Shown: positions 51,543 through 59,513 of the stretch, piece by piece | Position numbering within the stretch: the stretch's first letter is position 1 | Layout of the letters: the number at the start of each line of letters is the position of its first letter | Notes under the pieces: model-generated | The model's input: only the letters and a program-made list of their open reading frames with translations | Database searches by the model: none | What the model was told of the DNA's origin: nothing | Translations under genes and position numbers: made by a program | Assembly: GCA_020444515.1 (NCBI GenBank) | Contig: JAHLKX010000007.1 | Location: 124,001-188,000 of the forward strand | DNA: 64,000 bases | Direction: 5' to 3' | DNA from: Bacteroidota bacterium | GTDB taxonomy: Bacteria; Bacteroidota; Bacteroidia; Bacteroidales; JAADJA01

Positions 51543-51929
51543 ATGGTTTATCAGAAAAAGTCGATTGAAACTTCCTTGAATTACGGTGCCAAAAAATCCA
51601 TTTTTGAAAAAGCCGAGATGTTAAGGAGAAAGATGACAGATCCAGAAAAGAAACTATGGGGTTGTGTTAAAGATAATCAATTAAAGGGGTACAAAATCAG
51701 GAGACAACATCCTATTGATGTTTATGTGGTAGACTTTTATTGCCACAAGGCAAAGTTGGTAATTGAAATTGATGGGGAAAATCATAGTTTAAAAGAAGTG
51801 AGGGAAAAGGATCAAAGTCGAACAGCAGAATTAAATGAATTAGGATTAAAGGTAATTCGATTTACAAATTCAGAAGTGATGGATAATATTGATGATGTGT
51901 TAAATATAATATCTCAAAATCTGCCATAG
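51543..51929 (+). CDS. DUF559 endonuclease-domain protein (Vsr-like PD-(D/E)xK fold)
   Basis: The start is ATG 51543 (MVYQKKSIETSLNYG), 128 residues; an in-frame TTG at 51528 is possible. The DUF559 core is complete: AEMLRRKMTDPEKKLWGCVK, LKGYKIRRQHPIDVYVVDFY with CHKAKLVIEIDGENHS (the acidic residues of the nuclease fold) and RTAELNELGLKVIRFTNSEV. The family is related to very-short-patch-repair endonucleases. Catalytic activity is predicted, the substrate is unknown. It stands alone between a hairpin repeat at 51484-51508 and the hairpin array beginning at 51942, so it may have a functional link to those repeats. Confidence 0.88.
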   Translation: MVYQKKSIETSLNYGAKKSIFEKAEMLRRKMTDPEKKLWGCVKDNQLKGYKIRRQHPIDVYVVDFYCHKAKLVIEIDGENHSLKEVREKDQSRTAELNELGLKVIRFTNSEVMDNIDDVLNIISQNLP

Positions 51930-51941
51930 GAATCTCAACCC

Positions 51942-52518
51942 ATGCCTGCTTTCCCCTGCCTTAAAGAGTGGTAGGCATTACATTATTTTTAACAATGTCA
52001 TTATGATAATTAAGTTCAGAATAGAAGAAGAATTATTAATTGAATAAAGTTTCTCGGACTATACAGACTCAGATCCCTTTAGGGATTATGGGGTGCGTTG
52101 GGATTGATGTTCTGATTATTTAACATTTTGTGGGTTTAATTAATGCCTGCTTTCCCCTGCCCTAAAGGGAGGCAGGCATTATATTATTTTCAACAATGTA
52201 ATTGTGATAATTTGGTTCCAGCAGTAAGAAGAAGTTTGAATTGAATTAGATTTTACGAACTAATAGAGCGTTAGGTCCCTTTAGGGATTATGGGGTGCGT
52301 TGGGATTGATGTTCTGATTATTTAACATTTTGTGGGTTTAATTAATGCCTGCTTTCCCCTGCCCTAAAGGGAGGCAGGCATTATATTATTTTCAACAATG
52401 TAATTGTGATAATTTGGTTCCAGCAGTAAGAAGAAGTTTGAATTGAATTAGGTTTTACAAACTAATAGAGCGTCTGGTCCCTTTAGGGATTAAGGGGTGC
52501 GTTGGGATTTATTTTATT
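51942..52518. repeat. Tandem array of 202-bp units with paired hairpins
   Basis: Three units start at 51942, 52143 and 52345 (periods 201 and 202 bp). Each unit opens with a hairpin (in unit 2, AATGCCTGC at 52142-52150 with GCAGGCATT at 52172-52180, inner CCCTAAAGGG at 52160-52169). About 120 bp later comes the opposite-sense palindrome CCCTTTAGGG followed by a G-rich stretch. Units 2 and 3 differ at only about five positions in the first 165 bp. The 3' part of unit 1 is virtually identical to that of unit 2, while its 5' part is diverged and its hairpin is broken. The third unit stops near 52518. No coding capacity beyond short accidental frames is seen. Confidence 0.88.
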
Positions 52519-52634
52519 CAAAGTAATGAGGATATTTTTGATTACCCTATTTGTATATTCTTTTAAATACGGTCTAACTCATGCCTGATATTGCTATCGG
52601 GACAAAAGTGTTGATTAATCACAGTTGGTATTCC

Positions 52635-52672
52635 CTGCTTCCTTTCCCCCGGCCCTAAAGGGAGGGAAGCAG
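52635..52672. repeat. CTNNAG-type hairpin repeat downstream of the symporter gene
   Basis: CTGCTTCC (52635-52642) pairs with GGAAGCAG (52665-52672) around an inner CCCTAAAGGG (52653-52662). It ends 12 bp before the stop codon of the minus-strand symporter gene and may serve as its 3' end. The stretch 52519-52634 between the array and this hairpin shows nothing else. Confidence 0.65.
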
Positions 52673-52683
52673 AGCACTAAATT

Positions 52684-54129
52684 TTATCTTTTACTTATCC
52701 CCATCAATCCCAGGAACACCAATCCACCATTTACGATCAGTAATTCAAATCCGAATTTATAACCATTGAACCAATCCTCAGAATTCTGGCTGAGAATATA
52801 ACAAATGACAGGTGCGAGTATGGCGACAAAAGGGACCAGCTTATCTTTTACCTTCCATCGTGAAAACAGCCCGAAGGCATACATCCCGAGCAAGGGGCCA
52901 TAGGTGTATCCTGCTATTGTGAATAGTTTCTGGATTACTGCCTGATCGTTGATTGCCCGGAAGATCAAAATAACGATCAATACAGTCAACGAAATTCCTA
53001 AATGTACCCATGTTCGGGATTTGATGCGCTGCTTTTCCGTGAGTTTTCCATTCTTTTCAATCCCCAGGAAATCGACACTGAAGGATGTCGTTAAGGCTGT
53101 TAAAGCGCTGTCGGCACTAGAATAAGCAGCGGCGATCAAACCGATAAAAAACGTCAGTCCTGCAAAAATGCTCAAGTGACGAATGGCAATGGTAGGGAAG
53201 AGGTCGTCGGTGAGTTCAGGAATCGCAATACCCTTTTGACCGGCATAAAGAAAAAGGGAAGCTCCCAGGAAAAGGAAAAGCAGGTTGACCGGAATAAGGA
53301 TCCAACTGAGGGTGATCACATTCTTTTGAGCGTCCTTGAGATTGCGACAACTCAGGTTCTTTTGCATCATATCCTGGTCGAGCCCGGTCATCACAATGGC
53401 AATGAATACCCCACTGATAAATTGTTTAAGCCAATGTTGTTTGCTGTCAATATCGGTGATAATAATCTGGGATAATTTGCTGTCTTCAACCGCTGTAATC
53501 AAACCGCCCAGGCTCAGGTTGAGTTCCGTAGAAATAAGAAATACAGAAATTCCTACTGCCAACAACATAAAGGTAGTTTGTAATGTGTCGGTCCAAACGA
53601 TGGTTTTGATGCCACCCTTGTAAGTATAAAGCCATATGAGTATGATAAACAGTGCAACCGTTATTCCAAATGGAATTTCCCAGGCATCGAATACAAATAT
53701 CTGCAACACATTTACCACCAGAAACATTCTGAAAGAGGCGCCGATAATACGGGACAAAAGAAAATAAAAAGCCCCTGTTTTGTAAGACCAAAATCCGAAC
53801 CGTCCCTCCAGGTAAGCATAAATGGAAGTGAGGTTCATTTTGTAATAAAGGGGTAATAAAATTTTGGCGATGGCAAAATAGCCCAACAGGTATCCGATCA
53901 CAACCATCATATATGAGAATCCCGTGTCACCTACCCAGCCGGGAACAGAGATGAATGTCACACCCGAAAGAGATGCTCCGATCATACCATAAGCCACCAC
54001 AAACCAGGGTGATTGTTTGTTGCCAATAAAAAAGGTCTGATTGTTGGCTTTGCGCGACGTAATCCTGGATACCACAAACAATGAGAGGGTGTAAACAATA
54101 AAGAGGATGAGGATTAATTGTGGCGTCAC
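52684..54129 (-). CDS. Sodium:solute symporter (SSS family)
   Basis: A 481-residue inner-membrane transporter with about 13 hydrophobic segments. Family features include the early FIGNKQSPWFVVAYGMIGAS, LSGVTFISVPGWVGDTGFSY and the later TGLDQDMMQKNLSCRNLKDA and GLIAAAYSSADSALTALTTS, which hold the sodium-site Ser/Asp residues. The substrate is unknown; several Bacteroidota members import sialic acid or other sugars, and the position 9 bp after the heptose phosphatase gene gives weak support for a sugar. The gene ends just before a hairpin repeat. Confidence 0.9.
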   Translation of the reverse strand: MTPQLILILFIVYTLSLFVVSRITSRKANNQTFFIGNKQSPWFVVAYGMIGASLSGVTFISVPGWVGDTGFSYMMVVIGYLLGYFAIAKILLPLYYKMNLTSIYAYLEGRFGFWSYKTGAFYFLLSRIIGASFRMFLVVNVLQIFVFDAWEIPFGITVALFIILIWLYTYKGGIKTIVWTDTLQTTFMLLAVGISVFLISTELNLSLGGLITAVEDSKLSQIIITDIDSKQHWLKQFISGVFIAIVMTGLDQDMMQKNLSCRNLKDAQKNVITLSWILIPVNLLFLFLGASLFLYAGQKGIAIPELTDDLFPTIAIRHLSIFAGLTFFIGLIAAAYSSADSALTALTTSFSVDFLGIEKNGKLTEKQRIKSRTWVHLGISLTVLIVILIFRAINDQAVIQKLFTIAGYTYGPLLGMYAFGLFSRWKVKDKLVPFVAILAPVICYILSQNSEDWFNGYKFGFELLIVNGGLVFLGLMGISKR

Positions 54130-54138
54130 GTTATAATT

Positions 54139-54705
54139 TTAAATTTTAGTGAGTGTTTGAGCAAGTGAAAGCAGGTCGGGGAAAAGAAAGTCGACCAGTT
54201 CATCCTGATCCTTCGGTAGGATTTCCTCATCAGAAGATATGTAACATGTTATCATTCCTGCATTGCGGCCGAATTCCATATCGCTCATCGAATCTCCGAT
54301 CATCATGCTTTTATTAAAATCGATAGACGGATAATCTATTTTTGCCTTTCTGGCCATTCCGGTATTGGGTTTGCGGAAGACACTTCTTTCTTCGTCCCGG
54401 TAAGGGGAATGGTAAACTTTATGGATATGACCTCCCTCATAACGAATTTCCTCTATCATTTTATCATGGATCACCTCCAGTTCGGTTTCTGTCATGATTC
54501 CTTTGCCGATACCCTGCTGATTGGTCACGACGAAAATATGTCTGAAAATTTCCGTAAAAATAGCGATTGCTTCCAGTGTGCCGGGTAAAAATTCAAATTC
54601 CTCCCATTTTTTGACATAATCACCGGGAATGCGGCGGTTGATGACCCCATCGCGGTCGAGAAAAAGGCTCCAGGTTTTGTCAATGTTCAAATCGCTTAAA
54701 GTCAT
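54139..54705 (-). CDS. gmhB: D-glycero-D-manno-heptose-1,7-bisphosphate 7-phosphatase
   Basis: The start is ATG 54705 (MTLSDLNIDKTWSLFLD), 188 residues. A longer frame to 54882 exists but would overlap most of the end of the hddC gene in another frame. HAD-IIIA motifs: LFLDRDGVINRR with the nucleophile Asp, VVTNQQGIGKG, the Lys of FRKPNTGM and MMIGDSMSDMEFG. The protein removes the 7-phosphate from heptose-1,7-bisphosphate. It lacks the zinc-binding cysteine cluster of enteric GmhB, as is common in Bacteroidota. Overlaps hddC by 26 bp. Confidence 0.88.
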   Translation of the reverse strand: MTLSDLNIDKTWSLFLDRDGVINRRIPGDYVKKWEEFEFLPGTLEAIAIFTEIFRHIFVVTNQQGIGKGIMTETELEVIHDKMIEEIRYEGGHIHKVYHSPYRDEERSVFRKPNTGMARKAKIDYPSIDFNKSMMIGDSMSDMEFGRNAGMITCYISSDEEILPKDQDELVDFLFPDLLSLAQTLTKI

Positions 54706-55390
54706 CCTGTGCTTTTTGATAATCCTCCGGAACACCAATATCCAGAAAATATTGTTTGCAAAGTACGCCATAAAAGGGGATGGCGTCAACCCTTTTTTCA
54801 AGGCAGTCTTTTTCGAGGGAAAACTTGTCGGGAAATTCGTATTTATTGAAAAATCGTTTGTTGATGAGGTATACGCCCCCATTGATCAGACCCTTGCCAC
54901 GTTTTTCGCCTTTTTCGAAGAAACCGGTGATCTTTTTATCATCGTTTCTCTCAACAGCTCCATAACGTTCCACATTTTCCACTTCCCTTAGTACCATCGA
55001 AAAATCGGTTTGCCGCTGAACATGAAAATCAAAATGTTTAACCAGACTGATCCTGAACATGGTATCTCCGTTAAAAACAAAGGCTTTGTTCCCTTCGATC
55101 AGTTTGAATGCTTCTTTGATCGCACCTCCGGTCCCTAGGGGCTCCTCCTCAATAGAATAATCGATTTTAATCGATTTATATTGATGACCGAAATGTTCCA
55201 TGATCATTTCATGCTTATAACCTACTGCCAGCACCACATGTTCAATGATGTAATGCTCCATATAATCTAGCAAATATTCAAGAAAAGGGCGGCCATTGAC
55301 CGGTGCCATAGCTTTTGGCAGATCGGGTACTGCTTCCTTTAATCGAGTTCCAAATCCTCCTGCAAGTATGACCGCTTCTGGTACAAACAT
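54680..55390 (-). CDS. hddC: D-glycero-alpha-D-manno-heptose-1-phosphate guanylyltransferase
   Basis: A 236-residue nucleotidyltransferase. It has the pyrophosphorylase motif ILAGGFGTRLKEAVPDLPKA (residues 8-27), the substrate loop EEEPLGTGGAIKEAF and the metal-binding VFNGDTMF. The family includes sugar-1-phosphate guanylyl- and thymidylyltransferases; assignment to heptose comes from the adjacent gmhB, gmhA and nearby hddA. It activates heptose-1-phosphate as GDP-heptose for capsule, S-layer or surface-glycan synthesis. Confidence 0.85.
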   Translation of the reverse strand: MFVPEAVILAGGFGTRLKEAVPDLPKAMAPVNGRPFLEYLLDYMEHYIIEHVVLAVGYKHEMIMEHFGHQYKSIKIDYSIEEEPLGTGGAIKEAFKLIEGNKAFVFNGDTMFRISLVKHFDFHVQRQTDFSMVLREVENVERYGAVERNDDKKITGFFEKGEKRGKGLINGGVYLINKRFFNKYEFPDKFSLEKDCLEKRVDAIPFYGVLCKQYFLDIGVPEDYQKAQDDFKRFEH

Positions 55391-55466
55391 GTATATCTTC
55401 TTTTTATATTCGTTTTAAAATTATCAAATGCGTTGGATACTTTCGGCTCCTGATAGGCACCCGGTA

Positions 55467-56039
55467 TTAATTAAAAAGTCTTTGTTCGATCAATTCACAA
55501 AGGATATGACCGATCAGAATGTGTGCTTCCTGGATCCGTGGCGTATCCTTCGAAGGAACGTTGATCAGGAAATCACATAACGATTTCATTTTGCCTCCTT
55601 TGTCTCCGGTCATTCCTACTGTAATTATCCCTAACGCATTGGCAGATTCAATCGCGCGAAGGATATTTTTGGAGTTACCGGAAGTGGACAGGCTGATCAA
55701 AATATCGCCCTTTTTACCTTTCGCTTTGATCATTCTTGAAAAAACCTCATCATAGGAATAGTCATTGGCAACTGCTGTCAAAAAGGATGTATTGACATGC
55801 AATGCTTCTGCCGGAAGAGGCTCACGGTCGATATAGAAGCGACCGGTGAGTTCGGCAGCCAGGTGCTGTGCATCAGCAGCGCTGCCTCCGTTACCGCAAA
55901 ATAAAACCTTGTTCCCTTCGCAATAAGCTGTGATGCATGTGGTCGCCACCTTTTGAATGGTTTCCAGCAGTTCATTATCGCTGAGGATTTTTTGCTTCAC
56001 TTCAACCGATTCAGAAATAGCTTGTTTGATTCGTTCCAT
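55467..56039 (-). CDS. gmhA: D-sedoheptulose 7-phosphate isomerase
   Basis: A 190-residue SIS-domain enzyme. Conserved parts are NKVLFCGNGGSAADAQHLAA (residues 43-62), ELTGRFYIDREPLPAEALHV, FSRMIKAKGKKGDILISLST and SGNSKNI, and the C-terminal EAHILIGHILCELIEQ, whose His and Glu bind zinc and catalyse the isomerisation. It makes D-glycero-D-manno-heptose 7-phosphate, the first step of the heptose pathway. It lies 76 bp before hddC in the same direction. Confidence 0.92.
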   Translation of the reverse strand: MERIKQAISESVEVKQKILSDNELLETIQKVATTCITAYCEGNKVLFCGNGGSAADAQHLAAELTGRFYIDREPLPAEALHVNTSFLTAVANDYSYDEVFSRMIKAKGKKGDILISLSTSGNSKNILRAIESANALGIITVGMTGDKGGKMKSLCDFLINVPSKDTPRIQEAHILIGHILCELIEQRLFN

Positions 56040-56150
56040 TATCTGATGTGTCTGGATTTTTTTGTTATGGATTTAAATATCCAAATCGATGCAAATTTAA
56101 AGGATTTTTCCCAGTAATGTGAATGAAATGAACAACTGTTATTTAAGGTT

Positions 56151-56666
56151 TCAGAGCCATTCGGTAATTTCATCAAGTGATTTTCGTTTGGTTTCGTGTC
56201 GGTTGGCCTCTGTTTTCTGGTTGGGAAAACCCAATGGCAAAAAAACAACCGGCTCCAGGTGATCGGGCAAATTGAATGCACGGATCGTCTTATCCCTGTC
56301 GAAATTGCAAACCCAACATGTTCCTAACCCCCTATCGGTTGCAGCCAGGGTCATGTGATCAGCGGCAATGGCGATATCAATATCAGCATGGTCCTTACCT
56401 TCAGTACGTTTCCATGATTGACTGTGATCTGCCACCAGGATGATCACAATAGGGGCCGACCGGAACCATTCCCTGTGATAGAGGGTATGAACCAATGCAA
56501 GATTTTTTTTATCGCGGATTACTAAAAATTTCCAGGGCTGATAGTTAACAGCTGAAGGAGCGATTCGTCCGGCTTCGAGCACATACCTGAGATCTTCCTC
56601 TGAAACCGGGTCAGATTTATACTTTCTGACAGAAAAGCGGGATTTTGCGAGATCTAAAAATGACAT
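56151..56666 (-). CDS. Nitroreductase-family protein
   Basis: A 171-residue FMN-dependent oxidoreductase of the compact nitroreductase type. It shows the FMN motif AKSRFSVRKYKSDPVSEEDL (residues 7-26), GRIAPSAVNYQPWKFLVI and IAADHMTLAATDRGLGTCWV. Substrate is unknown; such proteins often reduce nitro compounds, quinones or flavins. It is slightly short at the C-terminus compared with longer nitroreductases. It lies between clcA-like and gmhA genes, all on the minus strand, 17 bp after the channel gene, so it may be in the same transcript. Confidence 0.9.
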   Translation of the reverse strand: MSFLDLAKSRFSVRKYKSDPVSEEDLRYVLEAGRIAPSAVNYQPWKFLVIRDKKNLALVHTLYHREWFRSAPIVIILVADHSQSWKRTEGKDHADIDIAIAADHMTLAATDRGLGTCWVCNFDRDKTIRAFNLPDHLEPVVFLPLGFPNQKTEANRHETKRKSLDEITEWL

Positions 56667-56683
56667 GTTTTTATTTTTTTGTT

Positions 56684-58465
56684 TTATTCATGTGAGACAT
56701 CAATCAGGGTTTGTCGGTAGGCATTGAAAACATTGGCACGCGACACAAATCCCACATACTTTCCTTTATTCAGTACCAACAGGTTATAATTACCGGTGGA
56801 TTTAAATTTTTCCATCACCGATTCCATGGTATCGTCCATTGAAACCCTTTCATTGGTTGGAGGCTGAAACATATATTTGGAAATAGGAATACCATATTTG
56901 TCGCGGTTGAACATGTCTTCACGAACATGATCAAGGATGATCATCCCTTTGAAGTTTTGATCCTGGTCAACAACTGCAAAAAGATTTCTTTTGGATTGCG
57001 AAATAACTTTTGTGAATGCTCCCAATGTTGTATTTGGATTCACTGTGAGAATATCTTTATCAATCACATCTTTGATGTTCATCAATGTGAGCACTGCCTG
57101 GTCTTTATGATGCGTTAACAATTCACCTCGCTCTGCCAGTTTTTTGGTAAAGATCGAATGGGGATCAAAAGTTTTGATGGTGATGAATGAAATGGTTGAG
57201 GTGAGCATCAATGGTACAATCAATTCATAACCGTTGGTCATTTCAGCAATAAGGAAAATGGCTGTAAGGGGTGCGTGCAATACGGCGCCTAAAACACCGG
57301 CCATACCGACCAATGTGAAATTAACTTCTGATAGTGGACGTGTGAATCCCATATCGTTGAATAGCCTGGCAAAGGCAAATCCCGCAAATCCCCCGGTAAC
57401 CGCACTTGGTGCAAAAATACCACCCACACCACCACTTTCAATGGTCAACGTTGTGGCAATTACTTTAAAGAGGATCAGGAAGATCAGGAAAAGCAAGAAA
57501 AACCAAGTATTATCCCTGAAAGTATAAAAAAAGCTATTTTCAAGGAGGTGTTCGGGATTACCAGCCATGATCATACGAATGGCATCATAACCTTCACCAT
57601 AGAATGCCGGGAACAAAAAGATCAGGATCCCCAAAGCAGAAGCACCTACCAGGATTCGGATCCCGGTTTTTCGAATGGCCTCCATTTTTTCGGTTATGAA
57701 GTGGGTAGCGCGGTTAAAATAAAGGGACACAAATCCGGTCAGAATGCCTAGCAACAGATAAAAGGGAACATCAGCTACTTCGAAAGGCTCGGAAATTTTG
57801 AAATGGACAATAATTTTTTCCGCCAGCAGCAATTTAGTTGTGATGGCTCCTGTTGCAGAGGCCATTAACAGGGGGATGATTGATGAAATGGTAAGGTCAA
57901 GCATGAGTACTTCCAGGCTGAAAATAACCGCTGCAATTGGTGTGGTAAAGATAGAAGCCATCGCTCCAGCAGCACCGCAGCCGATCAGTAAGATGGTGGT
58001 TTTATAGTCCATTTTCAAAAGCTGACTCAAACCAGAGCCAATGGATGATCCCGAAGAAATAATGGGTGCCTCCAGGCCAATGGATCCTCCAAAGCCAGCT
58101 GTAAGGGAGCTGCCCAGCATAGAGGAAAAAATCCTTCTGTGTTTGATTTTCCCACCCAGTTTGGAGATTACGTAAAGTATCCTGGGGATGCCATGGCGCG
58201 TATCATCTTTAAAAACATATTTAAGTAAAACCACCGTCAGAAAAATACCGATGGCCGGATAAAGGACATACCAGAAGTTTTGTTCCTGGGTTTCAAAACT
58301 GGAAGTCAGGAACCTCTCAATATAAAAAACCGAAAATTTGAGCAAATAAGCGGCTATTCCTGCAAGAAATCCAATGAGCGCACTGAGAAATATGACAAAA
58401 TAACGATCGTTGATATGGTTTTTACGCCATGCAATAAATTTCCCGATTTTTAATTTGTCCTCCAT
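56684..58465 (-). CDS. ClC-family chloride channel/antiporter with CBS domains
   Basis: A 593-residue membrane protein: about 10-12 membrane helices (1-440) and two CBS domains in the C-terminus (about 455-590; MNIKDVIDKDILTVNPN, MFQPPTNERVSMDDTMESVM). Gating-glutamate motif: GGSIGLEAPIISSG with Glu132, corresponding to Glu148 of E. coli ClcA. The late GGVGGIFAPSAVTGG motif is present. The usual GSGIP selectivity motif reads RHGIP (90-94), missing the serine that contacts chloride, so ion preference could differ. CBS domains may bind adenine nucleotides to gate transport. Confidence 0.9.
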   Translation of the reverse strand: MEDKLKIGKFIAWRKNHINDRYFVIFLSALIGFLAGIAAYLLKFSVFYIERFLTSSFETQEQNFWYVLYPAIGIFLTVVLLKYVFKDDTRHGIPRILYVISKLGGKIKHRRIFSSMLGSSLTAGFGGSIGLEAPIISSGSSIGSGLSQLLKMDYKTTILLIGCGAAGAMASIFTTPIAAVIFSLEVLMLDLTISSIIPLLMASATGAITTKLLLAEKIIVHFKISEPFEVADVPFYLLLGILTGFVSLYFNRATHFITEKMEAIRKTGIRILVGASALGILIFLFPAFYGEGYDAIRMIMAGNPEHLLENSFFYTFRDNTWFFLLFLIFLILFKVIATTLTIESGGVGGIFAPSAVTGGFAGFAFARLFNDMGFTRPLSEVNFTLVGMAGVLGAVLHAPLTAIFLIAEMTNGYELIVPLMLTSTISFITIKTFDPHSIFTKKLAERGELLTHHKDQAVLTLMNIKDVIDKDILTVNPNTTLGAFTKVISQSKRNLFAVVDQDQNFKGMIILDHVREDMFNRDKYGIPISKYMFQPPTNERVSMDDTMESVMEKFKSTGNYNLLVLNKGKYVGFVSRANVFNAYRQTLIDVSHE

Positions 58466-58489
58466 TCAGGTATAAAAATACGGTTTTTA

Positions 58490-59512
58490 TCATATTGTCC
58501 ATGTGGTTAGTCCTTGTGTTGTGAATTCATACCGTTTAACCCCGCCGCCAAATTTTTCAAGGGCTTTGATCACGTTATTGCGCGTATTATCCGGACAATA
58601 AAAAATCATAAAACCCCCACCACCGGCACCAGAAATTTTTCCACCGGTTGCGCCGTTTTTAATGACCAAATTATAAATCTTATCAATGTCTTTGTTGGTG
58701 ATTCCACTCGCCATTTTTTTCTTGTTTTGCCAGCCATAGTCAAGGATTTCACCGATCTTGTCGAGGTTGCCCTTGAGTAGGGCTTCCTTCATTAGTATGG
58801 CCTGCTGTTTGAGATTGTGCGTGGCTTCTATGGAAGATTCCACTTGATCCATTACATTGCGGCTTTGTGCTTCAATGATTTTCGAGGAAAGTCTACTGGT
58901 TTCAGTATAATAAAGAACAAGGTTATAAGCCAATTCATGCAGATAGGTAGATTTTATCCGAAGTGGATTGACAATGACTTTATCATCTTTGAAAAACTCC
59001 ATAAAATTAACACCACCAAATGTCGCAGCATACTGGTCCTGTTTTCCACCGGCCATATTCAGGTCAACCCGTTCGATCTCATAGGCCAGGTAGGCGAGGT
59101 CATATTCTCCAAGTGGAAGGTTCAGCCATTCTGCAAATGCTCCGAGTATGGCTACTACCAGGGTTGAGGATGTACCCAGTCCGGATCCTGGAGGGGCATC
59201 AACAAAGGTGGTTAATTCAAAGGACAGCGCTTTGCGTTTAAATTCACTGACCACCCTGTTATAGATCCCTTTGGCGAGATCGAACCTGCCATCAATTTCA
59301 AGTGAGCGCACACTATCGCATTCCAATCTAATGTTTTTATCGAGGGAATTGAGAATGATTTTTTTATCTGTTCGGGGCTGGATGGTAGCATAGGCATACA
59401 TGCTGATGGTGGCGTTAAGGATCGCGCCACCGTAGAGATCAGAATATGGAGCCACATCGGTTCCACCTCCTGCCAAACCTAAACGTAATGGTGCTTTGCT
59501 TCGGATGATCAT
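58490..59512 (-). CDS. hddA: D-glycero-D-manno-heptose-7-phosphate kinase (GHMP family)
   Basis: The start is ATG 59512 (MIIRSKAPLRLGLAGGGTDV), 340 residues; an in-frame TTG at 59524 would overlap the upstream gene. GHMP motifs: motif 1 IIRSKAPLRLGLAGGGTD, ATP-binding motif 2 PPGSGLGTSSTLVV (about 107-120) and motif 3 GATGGKISGAGGGGFMIFYC. It phosphorylates heptose-7-phosphate at C1 in the alpha configuration, the step specific for the GDP branch. The assignment is backed by gmhA, gmhB and hddC nearby. It follows the GT4 gene by one base. Confidence 0.9.
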   Translation of the reverse strand: MIIRSKAPLRLGLAGGGTDVAPYSDLYGGAILNATISMYAYATIQPRTDKKIILNSLDKNIRLECDSVRSLEIDGRFDLAKGIYNRVVSEFKRKALSFELTTFVDAPPGSGLGTSSTLVVAILGAFAEWLNLPLGEYDLAYLAYEIERVDLNMAGGKQDQYAATFGGVNFMEFFKDDKVIVNPLRIKSTYLHELAYNLVLYYTETSRLSSKIIEAQSRNVMDQVESSIEATHNLKQQAILMKEALLKGNLDKIGEILDYGWQNKKKMASGITNKDIDKIYNLVIKNGATGGKISGAGGGGFMIFYCPDNTRNNVIKALEKFGGGVKRYEFTTQGLTTWTI

Positions 59513-59513
59513 A

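Noticed and set aside
52143..52243. Short frame MPAFPCPKGRQALYYFQQ in units 2 and 3 of the array
   Set aside because: It begins inside the hairpin, is interrupted by a stop after ten codons in unit 1 and has no promoter or family features. The sequence is better explained as a structured repeat.
51942..52518. Possible CRISPR array
   Set aside because: The repeat unit is about 202 bp, the whole unit is repeated rather than short repeats with unique spacers, and no cas genes are present.
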